Notes: a model not told the origin generated them from the letters alone. A stretch of DNA of 64,000 nt from JAFLTL01 sp964389525 (GCA_964389525.1 CAYMEX010000006.1:62001-126000); one strand, 5' to 3'; positions 27,601-36,855 are shown, counted from the stretch's first letter. Numbers and translations: made by a program.

Positions 27601-29494
27601 AGTCAGGCCCGGCCACATTACCGCTTGCATCAAGCGATATGTTTGCTCCGTCGACGGGGGAGTTGAGCGCCATTGACGCTATGCCGTCTTTTAGCGATAC
27701 ATTGCCGCGTATATTGCTGTACACTTTCTTGTTGTAGACGACATGGCGCAGATCCACGTATCCGCTCATATCGGCGTCTTGTGCGAGCGGGTTAAATCTC
27801 TTTCCGTCGGCTTTGATGGAGAACGACAGGTCTTCAACGCCAAGTGTCGGCATAAACGCCTGCACCGGGAATTGTTGGGTTCTTAATTCTGCCGTGTAGG
27901 TCTCCGGGCCGATGCTTACATCTCCGTCAAGAGCTATCGTGCCGCTGTCCGACACCACCTTCACATCCGATATGATCGTTCCGCGCCTCATCTTCACGTT
28001 GCCTTGCAGACTCAGTGGATGAAGCGTCACGCCCTTTCCGAGTTTTGCTTCTACCACCGACGGTTTGATCAGACGGGTGTTTGTCAGACGCCCGTTCAGA
28101 GTCATATCGCCTGTCATATTCTCGAGTCCTTTGTCAAAGCCCGAGGCGTTGCCCTTTGCGTCTATGTCAAGTAGGCGTGAAAGATTCACCGACGCTTTGT
28201 CAAGGATTATTCCTGCCATTGTGCCGGTCAATGCTATATCCGCTTTCAGTTCGGTTGCAGTAGGCAGCTGCGACAGTATGTCTTCTGCGGCGGGAAATGC
28301 CATGCTGATATCCGACAGTGCGAAACGCGATGAGATCGTGGCGCTTATGGGTGTATCTACTGCCCGCCTTCCGGGAGAGGAGAGGCCCATTGAGGCGTCC
28401 AGAGTTATCTCCGATGCGTTTGTATTGATCCTCATGCCGCGGGCCGACATTGTGCTGTCTTCGATTTCAAACAGTCCCGTCGCTTCGAGTCTGAGGCCGC
28501 ATCGTTCTGTTGCCTCTAATTTGCGCAATGGCACTCTTATCGAGGCGCCTCGATTGTAGAATGAGTCTACCTTGATTGCGATATTCCGTGCTTCGAGATA
28601 GTTCATGTCCAGGCCTGCCGCCGGCATCTGGCCTTTGAGCGCATATCGTGCCCTCTTTCCGCTCATACCGACCTTTGAGGCTCTGACAGTCCACATCAGA
28701 GAGTCGGGTGTGGCTTCTGTCGCGGTCTGAGGCACTGCCGTTGTGGTGCTGTCGGCGATTGTGTAGATGTACGATGCGTCTACTACGTTCACATCAAGTG
28801 CATATGCCTCGATGCTGCGGTCTGCCAGACTCACATGTCCCTTCTCAAGCACCGCGTTATCTATCTCTGCGTTTAGGCTGTCGATCGTTGGAGCGAGCTG
28901 CATGAAATATTTTACATGCTTCAGTTCTATGCGTCCGGCGGCGATGTCGAGAGGCTGGCTCTGTGTTGTGGCAGTGTCAGTAGCGGTCGTGTCGCTTTCC
29001 GATATGATAAGCTTTACATCGGCGCCGTAGATTGTTCCGTCATCTACCCTCACTTTCCCGCTTTTCAGTCCGTAGGCGACATTGCTGACATTCAGGTTGT
29101 CGACGGTGGCGTTCATGTACATGGCGGAGTCGGCGGTTCCCATCTTGAACCTGATATCCGACGCCGTCATGTTGTCTGACACTATATCGCCTTTGACGAG
29201 CGGGAGCAAAGCGATGCTTCCGTCGAGTTTGCCGAGACCTACGTCGATGCTTCCGGGCAATGTGGCCTTTACGTCATCGAGGAGTACGTGAGCCGGAAAT
29301 TTCAGCCTTATCCGATCATACTCGATATGTATGCCGTTGTCGCCGCTATTGAGGGTGTTGACCGCTTTTCTGATGATCATGTCTTGAAACAGGGGTATAT
29401 ACAATACCAGCAGGGCAAGCGCGACAAGCATGGCTGCTCCCGATAGTAGCCATCGCATCACCCGCATTATTGTAAGCATTCCCTTTTTCATCAT
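24677..29494 (-). CDS. tamB: TamB family envelope-spanning protein
   Basis: A 1605-residue protein with one N-terminal membrane anchor (VMRWLLSGAAMLVALALLVLYIP). It continues as a very long beta-rich repeat of the AsmA/TamB type, suggested to form a groove between the membranes. The conserved C-terminal DUF490/TamB domain (about 1180-1570) contains GRLAINSGFARYTPPLMGEKLFN and DLSFGVNQYDST-like barrel-plug sequence. A charged tail rich in Glu and Lys ends the protein. It acts with TamL, the next gene (ATGA overlap), in outer-membrane biogenesis. The 57-base gap to trkA on the higher side holds a T/A-rich stretch that may include its promoter. Confidence 0.9.
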   Translation of the reverse strand: MMKKGMLTIMRVMRWLLSGAAMLVALALLVLYIPLFQDMIIRKAVNTLNSGDNGIHIEYDRIRLKFPAHVLLDDVKATLPGSIDVGLGKLDGSIALLPLVKGDIVSDNMTASDIRFKMGTADSAMYMNATVDNLNVSNVAYGLKSGKVRVDDGTIYGADVKLIISESDTTATDTATTQSQPLDIAAGRIELKHVKYFMQLAPTIDSLNAEIDNAVLEKGHVSLADRSIEAYALDVNVVDASYIYTIADSTTTAVPQTATEATPDSLMWTVRASKVGMSGKRARYALKGQMPAAGLDMNYLEARNIAIKVDSFYNRGASIRVPLRKLEATERCGLRLEATGLFEIEDSTMSARGMRINTNASEITLDASMGLSSPGRRAVDTPISATISSRFALSDISMAFPAAEDILSQLPTATELKADIALTGTMAGIILDKASVNLSRLLDIDAKGNASGFDKGLENMTGDMTLNGRLTNTRLIKPSVVEAKLGKGVTLHPLSLQGNVKMRRGTIISDVKVVSDSGTIALDGDVSIGPETYTAELRTQQFPVQAFMPTLGVEDLSFSIKADGKRFNPLAQDADMSGYVDLRHVVYNKKVYSNIRGNVSLKDGIASMALNSPVDGANISLDASGNVAGPDYRWKFDGSINDLDLRKLNMSETPLGGKLRFNGNASINADSMLVDAEVNIPDLEITMDDNTFGTKDIKLKFNAATDETNATLTNQDLKLDVKSRLGLDSLMKRIAVSTAIADSSLARKRLETDSIAYALPPFRANLSIGKKNLVAAFLAKKGSSLGSLSMTLANDSALSMNGIVKEYITPTTIVDTMRIAMWQKADALNFMARLNNRPESPGDWADVTLNGTVDPTSLTVDFSQKNFQDKTGFEFGARALWQDSTVTVGFTPDHPIIGYKEWTLNKDNFIRLDFAKGALDANLMLSNEISSVRLYTKAATDSLGDKKTVNLSAKDILLQDWITLNPYAPPIRGNVSGDVSLFHRGDTLNGNADLQLSDLYYGKGRVGDFGLMAAFETQPRGYIKAQGALDVNDERAVTITGHINDTTAREPFMLDMHVDSLPLNVANPFLTDAGLQLKGHLGGKMQVTGSLTSPVFNGYVAFDSASVKVNMLGTEYALSNKSIPIDSGLVVFNRFPISGVNENPLMIDGTVNMQSIANPAVDLSLNAKNMQIVGTNRARGGAEVFGKAFIDFNATARGNMELMRVNADVNVLRSTNVTYILTDATQSLSSRSQSDIVKFVNFADTIQVEQADSIKPIGMLLAVDANLEVQPGSTVQVYLSGDGKNRVSIQPQGHLDYTMDLMGAQSVTGRLAINSGFARYTPPLMGEKLFNFQEGSYVSFNGDMMNPTLNIRAIDNVKANVSQSGQASRLIYFDVSLAVTGTLEQMDVKFDLSTKDDITVENELSSMSPEQRASAAMNLLITNMYTGPGTTATSNIGGNALYSFLESQLNSWAANNIKGVDLSFGVNQYDSTVDGSTSQTTSYSYRVSKSLFDNRFKIVVGGNYTTDANSDENFSENLINDIAFEYVLNKSGSMTLKLFRHTGYESILEGEVTQTGVGLTYRKRMTTLGQMFWFMRARYRKQMRLLEEQRKAQLEKEAAEKQEEE

Positions 29495-29551
29495 CAGATA
29501 CGATCCTTTGTTGAAACGTCTAAATTTATAACAAAAAAATTACTTTGCTGT

Positions 29552-30241
29552 TTACGAGATATGTTTGTAAAGTGAGAGAAAATCGTTCTTTCGGCCGAAA
29601 CATACTATCAGGTCCTTGTCTGCGGCCTGAATATCAGGGCTGCTGATATCGATCGGCTCCGGCTCATCTTTGTCTATTCCAAGTATGTTGGTCTTGTGTG
29701 TCGGGCGGCTTGCCGCTATGAGGCTAAGCCCGCATATTCCTTCCGCCGACAGTTTGGCATAGGGGAGTCCGACGATAAACTGCGGGGCGGCAAACCGGGC
29801 CACATAACGTTCGTTGTCTATTTTCATGGACTTGACGCTGGTTCCGAGGCCGAGCTCGCTCACCAGGTCGCTTGCCGCCCTTTGCTCTGGCTTCAGTATG
29901 CGTTGCACGTGCAGCCCTTCGAGTATCGACTGGTGGAGCGGATCGATCGCACGTGCATAAATACACTTTACCCCATGTTTCTTCAGCATGGCGACTGTTT
30001 TTATGCTTGCGCCGAAATTCTCCCCGATAGCTACGATGGCGATGTCGATATTTTTAAGCGGAAGCACGCTGAGCGATGTCTCGTCGGTGGAGTCCACGAT
30101 ATAGGCGGTCGTCACATATTCTTTGATGGCGTCGACATTCGAGGCCTTTATGTCCGCACCGATCACCTCGGCTCCCATGTCGGTGAGATCGATGGCAAGG
30201 TTTGATCCGTAGATTCCTAATCCGATTATAAGGTACTTCAT
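29552..30241 (-). CDS. trkA: Potassium uptake regulator TrkA/KtrA (RCK protein)
   Basis: The 229-residue peripheral protein has an N-terminal RCK domain with the dinucleotide-binding motif LIIGLGIYGSNLAIDL and an acidic residue at the end of strand two (VIGADIKAS). A C-terminal RCK_C domain spans about 140-225. It forms a ring below the TrkH/KtrB channel and gates it in response to nucleotides. Its start overlaps the trkH stop by one base (TGATG). The single RCK unit is the KtrA-like short form. Confidence 0.92.
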   Translation of the reverse strand: MKYLIIGLGIYGSNLAIDLTDMGAEVIGADIKASNVDAIKEYVTTAYIVDSTDETSLSVLPLKNIDIAIVAIGENFGASIKTVAMLKKHGVKCIYARAIDPLHQSILEGLHVQRILKPEQRAASDLVSELGLGTSVKSMKIDNERYVARFAAPQFIVGLPYAKLSAEGICGLSLIAASRPTHKTNILGIDKDEPEPIDISSPDIQAADKDLIVCFGRKNDFLSLYKHIS

Positions 30242-32106
30242 CAGTTGATTATTATGTTGTCATATGGATAGACACGTGTGTCTGTGCTGTTCCCGGTGCC
30301 GATGGCCGACAAAAGCGAGATGATGCCGACACGGCCGATAAACATTGCCGAGCAGATCACGATCTTTGATGCGGTGCCGAGTTCGGCCGTGATGCCGAGC
30401 GATGAGCCTACTGTAAAAAGTGCTGACACGGTCTCGAACACCACTGCTTTGACCGGCAGTGTGGGCTCAAGCCAGAGCATCGTCATTATGTAGACTGAAA
30501 GCGACAGTATTGATATTCCTATCACGGCGTTGGCGCGTCTGACCGATCCTGTGGCTATTGTTCGGTCATATGATGTGACATATTTCCGCCCGAGTATTAT
30601 GGATTTGAGGCTGAGAAGCATTGTCGCGAAAGTGTTGACTTTGATTCCGCCCGCTGTCGACTGCGATGCGCCGCCGATCCACATGAGTATCATCATCAGT
30701 ATGAACGTGACTGGAAGGAAACTGCCGGGATTGATCGAGCTGAATCCTGAGCTGCGTGGCACGCTTGAGTTGAAGAACGCTTGGGCTGTCTTCTGCCACA
30801 CCGTCATGCCCCGTAGCGTGTTGTCCCACTCTACTATCAGAAACAGTGCCATTGTCACGGCGACAAGCACGCCTGATGTCACGAGCACGATTTTGGTGTT
30901 CATGTCGTAGATGTGGATGCGTCGGTGCTGCATGTGTTTCTTCCCGGTCAGCCGGTTTGTGATCCGGCGCAGATAAGATCGCAGTATGTCTTTGAAATTT
31001 ACGAGTGTGGGAAAACCTATTCCACCGGCAAACACAAGTATTGTTGTCACGATGTAGATACTTTGGTTTGATGACATGAGCGACGGAGTGCCAAGTCCGC
31101 CTTCGACCCACGAGAAGCCTGCGTTGCAGAATGCCGACAGAGAGTGAAAGCCCGAGAAAATCAGTCGGTCTTCAATTGTGGTTAGCGGGAAGTCTTCGGG
31201 GAGTGTAAGATAGATGCAGGCTGCGCCGATTATCTCTATCGTGACGGTGAATGTGAAGATATACAGCAGCGTAGGCAACAGAGCATTTGCGGTTTTGCTG
31301 TAGACCATGTCTTTGACCATCAGCTGCGAGTAGATCGATGTGTTGCCGCTGAAAAACAGTGCGAAGAAACTGGTGAATGTCATTACGCCGAGGGCGCCGA
31401 TCTGTAGCAGTATGGAGAGTACAAGCACTCCGAAAGGAGTGAATACCTGTGCCACGTCCACAGTTGTCAGGCCTGTGATGCACACTGCGCTTGTCGACAC
31501 GAAAAGGGCGTCCGTGTAGTTCATCCCCTCAGTGACTGTGCAGCGGGGAAGCATAAGCAGCAGGGAGCCGATTATGATGAAAAAGAGGAAGCTTGCCGAA
31601 AGAAGTAGCGACGGATTGGTGCGTCGTCCCACGGCTTTGATAAGTCCGTAAGACACTTCAAGCAGCGAGTAGATGGTGAGGGTGCCGAATAAAAATATCG
31701 GACTGTAGACGATATTGGCGAGAAACGTTATCCAGGGCGACGACGGGCGTGGATAGATGAGCGTGAGCACTGTCACCAGCATCAGCATATCCATCGTCCA
31801 TTTTATCGGCTGGTTGCTTTTCTTTGTGTCGGCAAAGAAAAGCAGCAGATTATACACGATGTTGACGGTGAATACACATTGGCATATGTGTATCAGGTGA
31901 AGCAGAGTGCGTTGTCCGGCAGGCGGATTGTGGAATCCCTGATAGAGCACGATCATCACTATACAGGCGGCGGCAGCGATGAAGTTGATGATCTCGCCTG
32001 CTTGTCCCGCACGTCGCAGCGGCTCCAGAAACCGTGTCCTGAAACGCCGGAAACGGAGACCGATGATCTTCCGCAAAACGCTCGTTCTTAGATCTATGCC
32101 GCGCAC
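30241..32106 (-). CDS. trkH: Potassium uptake channel subunit TrkH/KtrB
   Basis: The 621-residue protein has four M-P-M repeats with pore loops such as STSAVCITGLTTVD, SAFCNAGFSWVEG, SSVPRSSGFSSINPGSF and TVGSSLGITAELG. The conserved glycines form the selectivity filter. An extra N-terminal region of about 150 residues with four membrane segments precedes the channel core, as is common in Bacteroidota members. With TrkA it imports potassium using the membrane potential. Confidence 0.92.
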   Translation of the reverse strand: MRGIDLRTSVLRKIIGLRFRRFRTRFLEPLRRAGQAGEIINFIAAAACIVMIVLYQGFHNPPAGQRTLLHLIHICQCVFTVNIVYNLLLFFADTKKSNQPIKWTMDMLMLVTVLTLIYPRPSSPWITFLANIVYSPIFLFGTLTIYSLLEVSYGLIKAVGRRTNPSLLLSASFLFFIIIGSLLLMLPRCTVTEGMNYTDALFVSTSAVCITGLTTVDVAQVFTPFGVLVLSILLQIGALGVMTFTSFFALFFSGNTSIYSQLMVKDMVYSKTANALLPTLLYIFTFTVTIEIIGAACIYLTLPEDFPLTTIEDRLIFSGFHSLSAFCNAGFSWVEGGLGTPSLMSSNQSIYIVTTILVFAGGIGFPTLVNFKDILRSYLRRITNRLTGKKHMQHRRIHIYDMNTKIVLVTSGVLVAVTMALFLIVEWDNTLRGMTVWQKTAQAFFNSSVPRSSGFSSINPGSFLPVTFILMMILMWIGGASQSTAGGIKVNTFATMLLSLKSIILGRKYVTSYDRTIATGSVRRANAVIGISILSLSVYIMTMLWLEPTLPVKAVVFETVSALFTVGSSLGITAELGTASKIVICSAMFIGRVGIISLLSAIGTGNSTDTRVYPYDNIIIN

Positions 32107-32131
32107 TATAGGTGTTGAAACGTGAGACAGA

Positions 32132-32151
32132 AGACAGGTGCTTGCCTGTCT
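32132..32151 (-). terminator. Possible terminator hairpin after bioD
   Basis: AGACAGG (32132-32138) and CCTGTCT (32145-32151) are perfect arms around a six-base loop, in the short gap between bioD and trkH. The T-run is poor, so it could instead belong to the trkH leader. Confidence 0.35.
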
Positions 32152-32193
32152 CCTGTATGATCTTTATAACGGCTTTGCCTGCGATTATGTTGA

Positions 32194-32832
32194 CTAAAGG
32201 CTCGGAACCTCAAGCCATATGCAGCCGTCGTGGTGTTTTGCGATGTATCGCTGGAGAAATCCTTTTGTGTCGGGTACGATTATCTCGTCGTTGTCGAAGT
32301 GTGTGTTGTAAAGGAGGTATTTCAGCTCGATGCCTCTGTGCTCCAGAGCTTCGGTTGAAAGGACTGTATGGCTTATCGAGCCGAGGATGCCGTTTGTCAC
32401 AAGGGCTACCGGCAATTTTCGGCTTGCAGGGTAGTCGATCGTAAGGAAATCGTCGGTGATGGGTACCATCAGTCCGCCTGCGCCTTCCACAAGCACGACG
32501 TCATATCTGTCCGACAGAATTTCTACCGCTCTGTCGATTGCATCAAGATCGATCTCGCGGTTGTCGATGCGGGCTGCAAGCTGTGGGGATGCTGGATAGT
32601 TGAATACCTGAGGATATGTGAGTCCTTCGGCATCTTCAGGCAGTGTTGTGCCCATGATGCGGCGATGCACATCGATATCGATTGACTTGCCGTCGGGTTG
32701 CCCGGTCTGAATGAATTTGAGCGTTGCCACACGCTTCCCTTCATCCATCATCTTTCTTGCAAGCCACCCGGTGGCATAGCTCTTTCCTGCGTCGGTGTCG
32801 ATCCCCGACACGAAAATAACATTATCTTTCAT
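32194..32832 (-). CDS. bioD: Dethiobiotin synthetase
   Basis: The 212-residue ATPase closes the ureido ring of dethiobiotin from diaminopelargonate, CO2 and ATP. Motifs are the P-loop VSGIDTDAGKSYATGWLARKM (GxxxxGKS/T form), the substrate lysine in TLKFIQTGQ, and VLVEGAGGLMVPI. It overlaps the end of the bioGC gene by four bases and is the last gene of the biotin operon. An ATP-dependent two-step mechanism is known for the family. Confidence 0.92.
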   Translation of the reverse strand: MKDNVIFVSGIDTDAGKSYATGWLARKMMDEGKRVATLKFIQTGQPDGKSIDIDVHRRIMGTTLPEDAEGLTYPQVFNYPASPQLAARIDNREIDLDAIDRAVEILSDRYDVVLVEGAGGLMVPITDDFLTIDYPASRKLPVALVTNGILGSISHTVLSTEALEHRGIELKYLLYNTHFDNDEIIVPDTKGFLQRYIAKHHDGCIWLEVPSL

Positions 32833-34217
32833 TTCTTCAAGACTATATACAACGGGGTGAATGTCAGTCGGCAGTCACCGCTGTTCATAAGTGCTTTAAG
32901 GGCTGTGTAGCGGTTATGACCCGACGTGTGTGTCAGAGCGTTTACACCCGTCTTTTTTAGGTGGTTCATCATATCGCGCCCGCTGTCGAATTCAAGTATC
33001 GTGGTCTCGCTCTCGATTGTCTCCGTTTCAAGACCTGCGGCTGAGGCGATGCGCCCCCAGTCGTCGCACGACAGATAGGGGAGTGCTATGCCGCCGTTGA
33101 CGCTGTCAAGCTCTTTCAGGTTGCCCGGACCGAATGTCGACAATACTACGGAGCCGCCTTTTCTCAGCACTCTGTATGCCTGCTGCAGGAATCGCAGCGG
33201 AGAGTGGAACCATTGTACGGAGTTTGCGCTTATGATTGCGTCAAAACTCTCGCCGGGAAGCCGGCGTATTTCCGTCTCGGCATCTCCATGGATGAACCGC
33301 CCTCCGCATCCTTCCGGCGCGACACTTGTCAGATCGATCCATGTGAGTCTCGCTTCTGGTATGCGTCTCGTGATTTCTCTGGAGAGAGTCCCGCTTCCCG
33401 GTCCGATTTCGAGAATATCGGTTGTCGAAGAAGTGATGTTCCATATGTCGGTCAGGTGTCGGGCTGCTTTTGCCTGAACCTCTGCATTTTCGTCATATGT
33501 GTTGAGACTTGCACTGAATTGCTGTTCGATCAGTGCCTTGTCTCTTATACATGTGCTTATTATATACTGAAAATCGGGCAGATGGCTTCCGCTGATGCAG
33601 GTGCTTGCAGTCGGCCTGTTTTCCCATGCACGCATCATATTGGCAGCCGGAAAGATCATGTCTCTTTCTGCGATAAAAGCACGATCCCATATGTCTCCGC
33701 TGTGTCGGGGGACGGCTTCATCCTTTGGCTGGAATGTCTCGAGCTGTCTTTTTAGCGAGTCGATGCTGTCAGCTCCTTCCTGTAAAACGGTTTTGAACTC
33801 CCTGAATCGGGCACCGCCTCCGCATATCCTTCGCTGGAAGCTGCTTAATGAGTCTTCCGACAGCCCCGATAGTGTCGCGGTGAATATGTCCTTGGGAATA
33901 CCTAAGGCGTCATCTACAGGATGCGTAGTGCCGTTTACGGCTATCGCGCAGTTGATGTTCAGCCCGTCGGGAAGATCTTGACAGACGCGGTCGAAGCATG
34001 CTACTCCAAAACTCCATGCTATCACAATCGTCTCGTCGTAATTGCGCATGTGAGCGAATATGTCTGCAGACAGATCTGCATAATCCCACACGACAGCGAC
34101 ATCATATTTTGCCGGGTAGGTGTATCCGGCAAACAGATGCCAGTCGACCGACCACCCGGAAAAAATGAGTAGCAGACGTTTGGAGTCGGGGTATTGTTTT
34201 AGCCAGTGGAGCTTCAT
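32829..34217 (-). CDS. bioGC: Fused BioG esterase and BioC methyltransferase
   Basis: The 462-residue protein joins two activities that start and end pimeloyl assembly. Residues about 1-210 match BioG (DUF452), the pimeloyl-ACP methyl ester esterase: LLLIFSGWSVDWHLF and IAWSFGVACFD, with the nucleophile serine in AWSFG. Residues about 220-462 match BioC, the malonyl-ACP O-methyltransferase, with the SAM motif ILEIGPGSGTLSREIT, FDAIISANSVQWFHSP and VLRKGGSVVLSTFGPG. BioC adds the methyl disguise that lets fatty acid synthase elongate the chain; BioG removes it. Such fusions are known in Bacteroidota. The gene sits between bioF and bioD in the same direction. Confidence 0.9.
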   Translation of the reverse strand: MKLHWLKQYPDSKRLLLIFSGWSVDWHLFAGYTYPAKYDVAVVWDYADLSADIFAHMRNYDETIVIAWSFGVACFDRVCQDLPDGLNINCAIAVNGTTHPVDDALGIPKDIFTATLSGLSEDSLSSFQRRICGGGARFREFKTVLQEGADSIDSLKRQLETFQPKDEAVPRHSGDIWDRAFIAERDMIFPAANMMRAWENRPTASTCISGSHLPDFQYIISTCIRDKALIEQQFSASLNTYDENAEVQAKAARHLTDIWNITSSTTDILEIGPGSGTLSREITRRIPEARLTWIDLTSVAPEGCGGRFIHGDAETEIRRLPGESFDAIISANSVQWFHSPLRFLQQAYRVLRKGGSVVLSTFGPGNLKELDSVNGGIALPYLSCDDWGRIASAAGLETETIESETTILEFDSGRDMMNHLKKTGVNALTHTSGHNRYTALKALMNSGDCRLTFTPLYIVLKK

Positions 34218-34226
34218 TGTTTCGTC

Positions 34227-35369
34227 TTATGCAAACACAGATTTCAGAGCGCGGTTCAGGCAGTCGAGATCCTCGTCGGTCATCGCGGCCGACAGGCTGA
34301 ACCGTAACCGCTCTGTGCCGGCCGGCACAGTTGGCGTCCTTATTGCCAGAACTTTTATATTTTCTTCAAGCAGTCTCTTCGACAGTTCGACGGCTTTGGA
34401 GGCATCGCCTGTGATAAGGGGCTGTATGTGACTTATTTCTTGCTTGCCTGAACAGAACGGCGACAGCACATCTGCCAGTCTTGACGACAGATGTCTTAGA
34501 TGCACGCGTCTGCTCTCGAGTGCGGGAAGCATCTCCACGATTTTGCGTGTCCATGCCATTTGCAGAGGTGGCAGTGCGGTCGAGAATATCAGACTCCGGC
34601 AGCGGTTCACAAGCAATTGCTTGATGAGGGGCGACACTACGGCAAACGCTCCCATTGATGCTGCCGCTTTGCCGAAGGTGCCTATCACGATGTCCCATGA
34701 TTTGGGAGACGAGCTCCCTTGCGCGAGCCCCAGTCCGCCTGGCCCCTCGACGCCGAAAGCATGCGCTTCGTCAAGATACAGTATGATTCCTTCGTGCGCC
34801 TTCTTTATCTCAAGCAGTTTCTCGATGTCGGGTCTGTCGCCGTCCATGCTGTAGACACTTTCCGCAACCACGATAAACGTGCTGTATTTGTCGCGGTTGC
34901 TTTTGATTATTCGTTCAAGAGCATCGAGGTCGTTGTGTGGAAAACGGCGGAAATCACATCTCGACAGCATTATACCGTCAATCAGACTCGCATGCACGAG
35001 CTTGTCGGCGACAATCAGTGTCGACTTGTCGGCAATAGCTGCCAGAATGCCAGAATTGGCATGATATCCGCTGTTGAACAGCAACACATCCCTCTCATTG
35101 CCATACATCCTCTGCAGGCATTGCTCGAGCCCTGTATGATGCCTTTGTGTCGCTGCCAGCAGACGCGATGCCGACGATGAGAGATACATGCTCTCATCTT
35201 CCACGGCCTGTCTCAGAAACTCGGCTCTTAAATTGCTGTCGGTTGCGAGTCCCAGATAGTCGTTGGTCGAGAAATCAAGATAGAGATGTTCCCTCCCTGT
35301 TGTGTCCTCCGGGATATGGCGCAGATTCCCTTTTGCGGCTATTTCCGCTAAAACTGTTTCAGGCTTCAT
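34227..35369 (-). CDS. bioF: 8-amino-7-oxononanoate synthase
   Basis: The 380-residue PLP enzyme condenses pimeloyl-ACP and alanine to KAPA. Motifs are LYLDFSTNDYLGLATDSNLR, LLFNSGYHANSGILAAI, LYLDEAHAFGVEGPGGLG and the PLP-lysine motif VIGTFGKAAASMGAF. It overlaps the bioA stop by 11 bases and is followed nine bases later by bioGC. A 2-amino-3-ketobutyrate CoA ligase is the nearest relative, but the biotin context decides the call. Confidence 0.92.
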   Translation of the reverse strand: MKPETVLAEIAAKGNLRHIPEDTTGREHLYLDFSTNDYLGLATDSNLRAEFLRQAVEDESMYLSSSASRLLAATQRHHTGLEQCLQRMYGNERDVLLFNSGYHANSGILAAIADKSTLIVADKLVHASLIDGIMLSRCDFRRFPHNDLDALERIIKSNRDKYSTFIVVAESVYSMDGDRPDIEKLLEIKKAHEGIILYLDEAHAFGVEGPGGLGLAQGSSSPKSWDIVIGTFGKAAASMGAFAVVSPLIKQLLVNRCRSLIFSTALPPLQMAWTRKIVEMLPALESRRVHLRHLSSRLADVLSPFCSGKQEISHIQPLITGDASKAVELSKRLLEENIKVLAIRTPTVPAGTERLRFSLSAAMTDEDLDCLNRALKSVFA

Positions 35370-36678
35370 TAAATTCCCGCAAGATTGTAATCATGTTACG
35401 GCACAATGTACGCAGATCCTCGTCGCTTATCACGTAGGGTGGCATGATATAGACATTCCTTCCGAACGGACGCACCCATATGCCGAGCTCGACACAACGG
35501 CGTTGAAATCTTCCCACATCGACCGGCTCAGTCGTCTCGATAACACCGATCGTGCCGAGAACCCTTATGTCGTTGACGATTGCCATTCCATTGGCCTTGT
35601 GCAGTTCCTCGCCAATGATCTCCGACAGATGCGTGACTCTCGACGCCATGTCCTGACTTTTAAGAATCTCGATCGACCGGCAGGCGATGGCACACGCAAG
35701 CGGGTTTCCCATAAACGTCGGCCCGTGCATCATCACACCCGCCTCACTGCGCGATATTGTGTCGGCGACAGATTTTGTTGTCAGAACCGCGCTCATCGTC
35801 AGATATCCTGCGGTAAGCCCCTTGCCGATGCACATTATGTCAGGTTCCACCCCAGCATATTCCCATGCAAAACATTTGCCTGTACGCCAGAAACCGGTTG
35901 CGATTTCGTCGAATATCAGATATACGTTATACTTGTCACATGCCTTGCGCAGTTCACGCAGATATTCAGGGTGATAAAACCACATGCCACCTGCACCCTG
36001 CACGATCGGCTCGAGTATGACACCCGCGATCTCCTGGTGCTTCTCCTCAAGCAGACGAAGCATCGGCTCAAAATCGGTCGGATTCCACTCGCCACCGAAA
36101 CGCGAACGCGGCTGGTCAGCAAAATGTCTGACGGGCAATGCGCTGCCGAATGCGCCGTGCATACCCGTCACAGGATCGCAGACACTCATGGCATTCCATG
36201 TGTCGCCATGATAGCCTGAGCGAATTGTAGCGAAGTTTGTCTTCTTGTGGTCACCCGATGCAGACACAGCAGCCTGTACAGCCATCTTCATCGCCACCTC
36301 GACAGCAACTGATCCCGAGTCGGCGTAAAAGATATTGTTCATCGACGGAGGCACCATCTCAAGCAGCAGCTTTCCGAGCTTGATGGCAGGTGCATGCGTG
36401 AGACCGCCGAACATCACATGCGATACCTTGCTCACCTGTTCCTTGATAGCCTTGTTAATTTCCGGGTGATTGTAGCCGTGGATAGTGCACCACCACGACG
36501 ACATACCGTCAATAAGCACCGTGCCGTCCTCGAGTATCAGGTGGGCGCCCTCAGCCCTTGCCACCTTATAGGTTGGTAGAGGATTTATGGTTGAAGTGTA
36601 CGGGTGCCACAGATGCTCCCTGTCCCAGCTGTCCGACAGAGAGTTAAAATCAGGCATATTATTGTTGGTCGAATTCAT
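35359..36678 (-). CDS. bioA: Adenosylmethionine-8-amino-7-oxononanoate aminotransferase
   Basis: The 439-residue class III aminotransferase uses SAM as amino donor to make diaminopelargonate. Motifs are HLWHPYTS near the N-terminus, GMSSWWCTIHGYNHPEIN, IFDEIATGFWRTGKCFA, and the PLP-lysine in MCIGKGLTAGYLTMS. It is the first gene of the biotin operon. In the 96-base gap to the tRNA gene, the minus strand has a TATTTTTG -7-like box (36696-36703). TTGTTG and CAACAA also form a weak inverted pair around the start, a possible but unproven BirA site. No bioB is found in the window. Confidence 0.93.
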   Translation of the reverse strand: MNSTNNNMPDFNSLSDSWDREHLWHPYTSTINPLPTYKVARAEGAHLILEDGTVLIDGMSSWWCTIHGYNHPEINKAIKEQVSKVSHVMFGGLTHAPAIKLGKLLLEMVPPSMNNIFYADSGSVAVEVAMKMAVQAAVSASGDHKKTNFATIRSGYHGDTWNAMSVCDPVTGMHGAFGSALPVRHFADQPRSRFGGEWNPTDFEPMLRLLEEKHQEIAGVILEPIVQGAGGMWFYHPEYLRELRKACDKYNVYLIFDEIATGFWRTGKCFAWEYAGVEPDIMCIGKGLTAGYLTMSAVLTTKSVADTISRSEAGVMMHGPTFMGNPLACAIACRSIEILKSQDMASRVTHLSEIIGEELHKANGMAIVNDIRVLGTIGVIETTEPVDVGRFQRRCVELGIWVRPFGRNVYIMPPYVISDEDLRTLCRNMITILREFNEA

Positions 36679-36732
36679 TGCAGACTATTTTACAACAAAA
36701 ATACTTTTTTTCTCAAAAAAATCACTCATAAA

Positions 36733-36764
36733 TTTGGTGCAATCACAAAAACCTCCTACATTTG
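36733..36764 (+). promoter_or_regulatory. Promoter of tRNA-Leu
   Basis: TTTG (36733-36736) and TACATTTG (36757-36764) are separated by exactly 20 bases, a full match to the Bacteroidota sigma-70 promoter. The tRNA starts 11 bases after the -7 box. Confidence 0.8.
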
Positions 36765-36774
36765 CAGTCGCAAA

Positions 36775-36855
36775 GCCCAGGTGGCGGAATGGTAGACGCG
36801 CTCGTTTCAGGTGCGAGTGCTGCGAGGCGTGCAGGTTCGAGTCCTGTTCTGGGCA
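36775..36855 (+). tRNA. tRNA-Leu (anticodon CAG)
   Basis: The acceptor arms GCCCAGG (36775) and TCTGGGC pair over seven positions with a terminal G-T. The D arm, anticodon stem CTCGT/GCGAG with loop TTCAGGT (anticodon CAG), a long variable arm typical of leucine tRNAs, and the T arm CAGGTTCGAGTCCTG are all present. The discriminator base is A. No CCA is encoded; CCC follows. The 3' end from 36842 is the attachment core of the integrated element, which rebuilds the tRNA on insertion. Confidence 0.93.
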
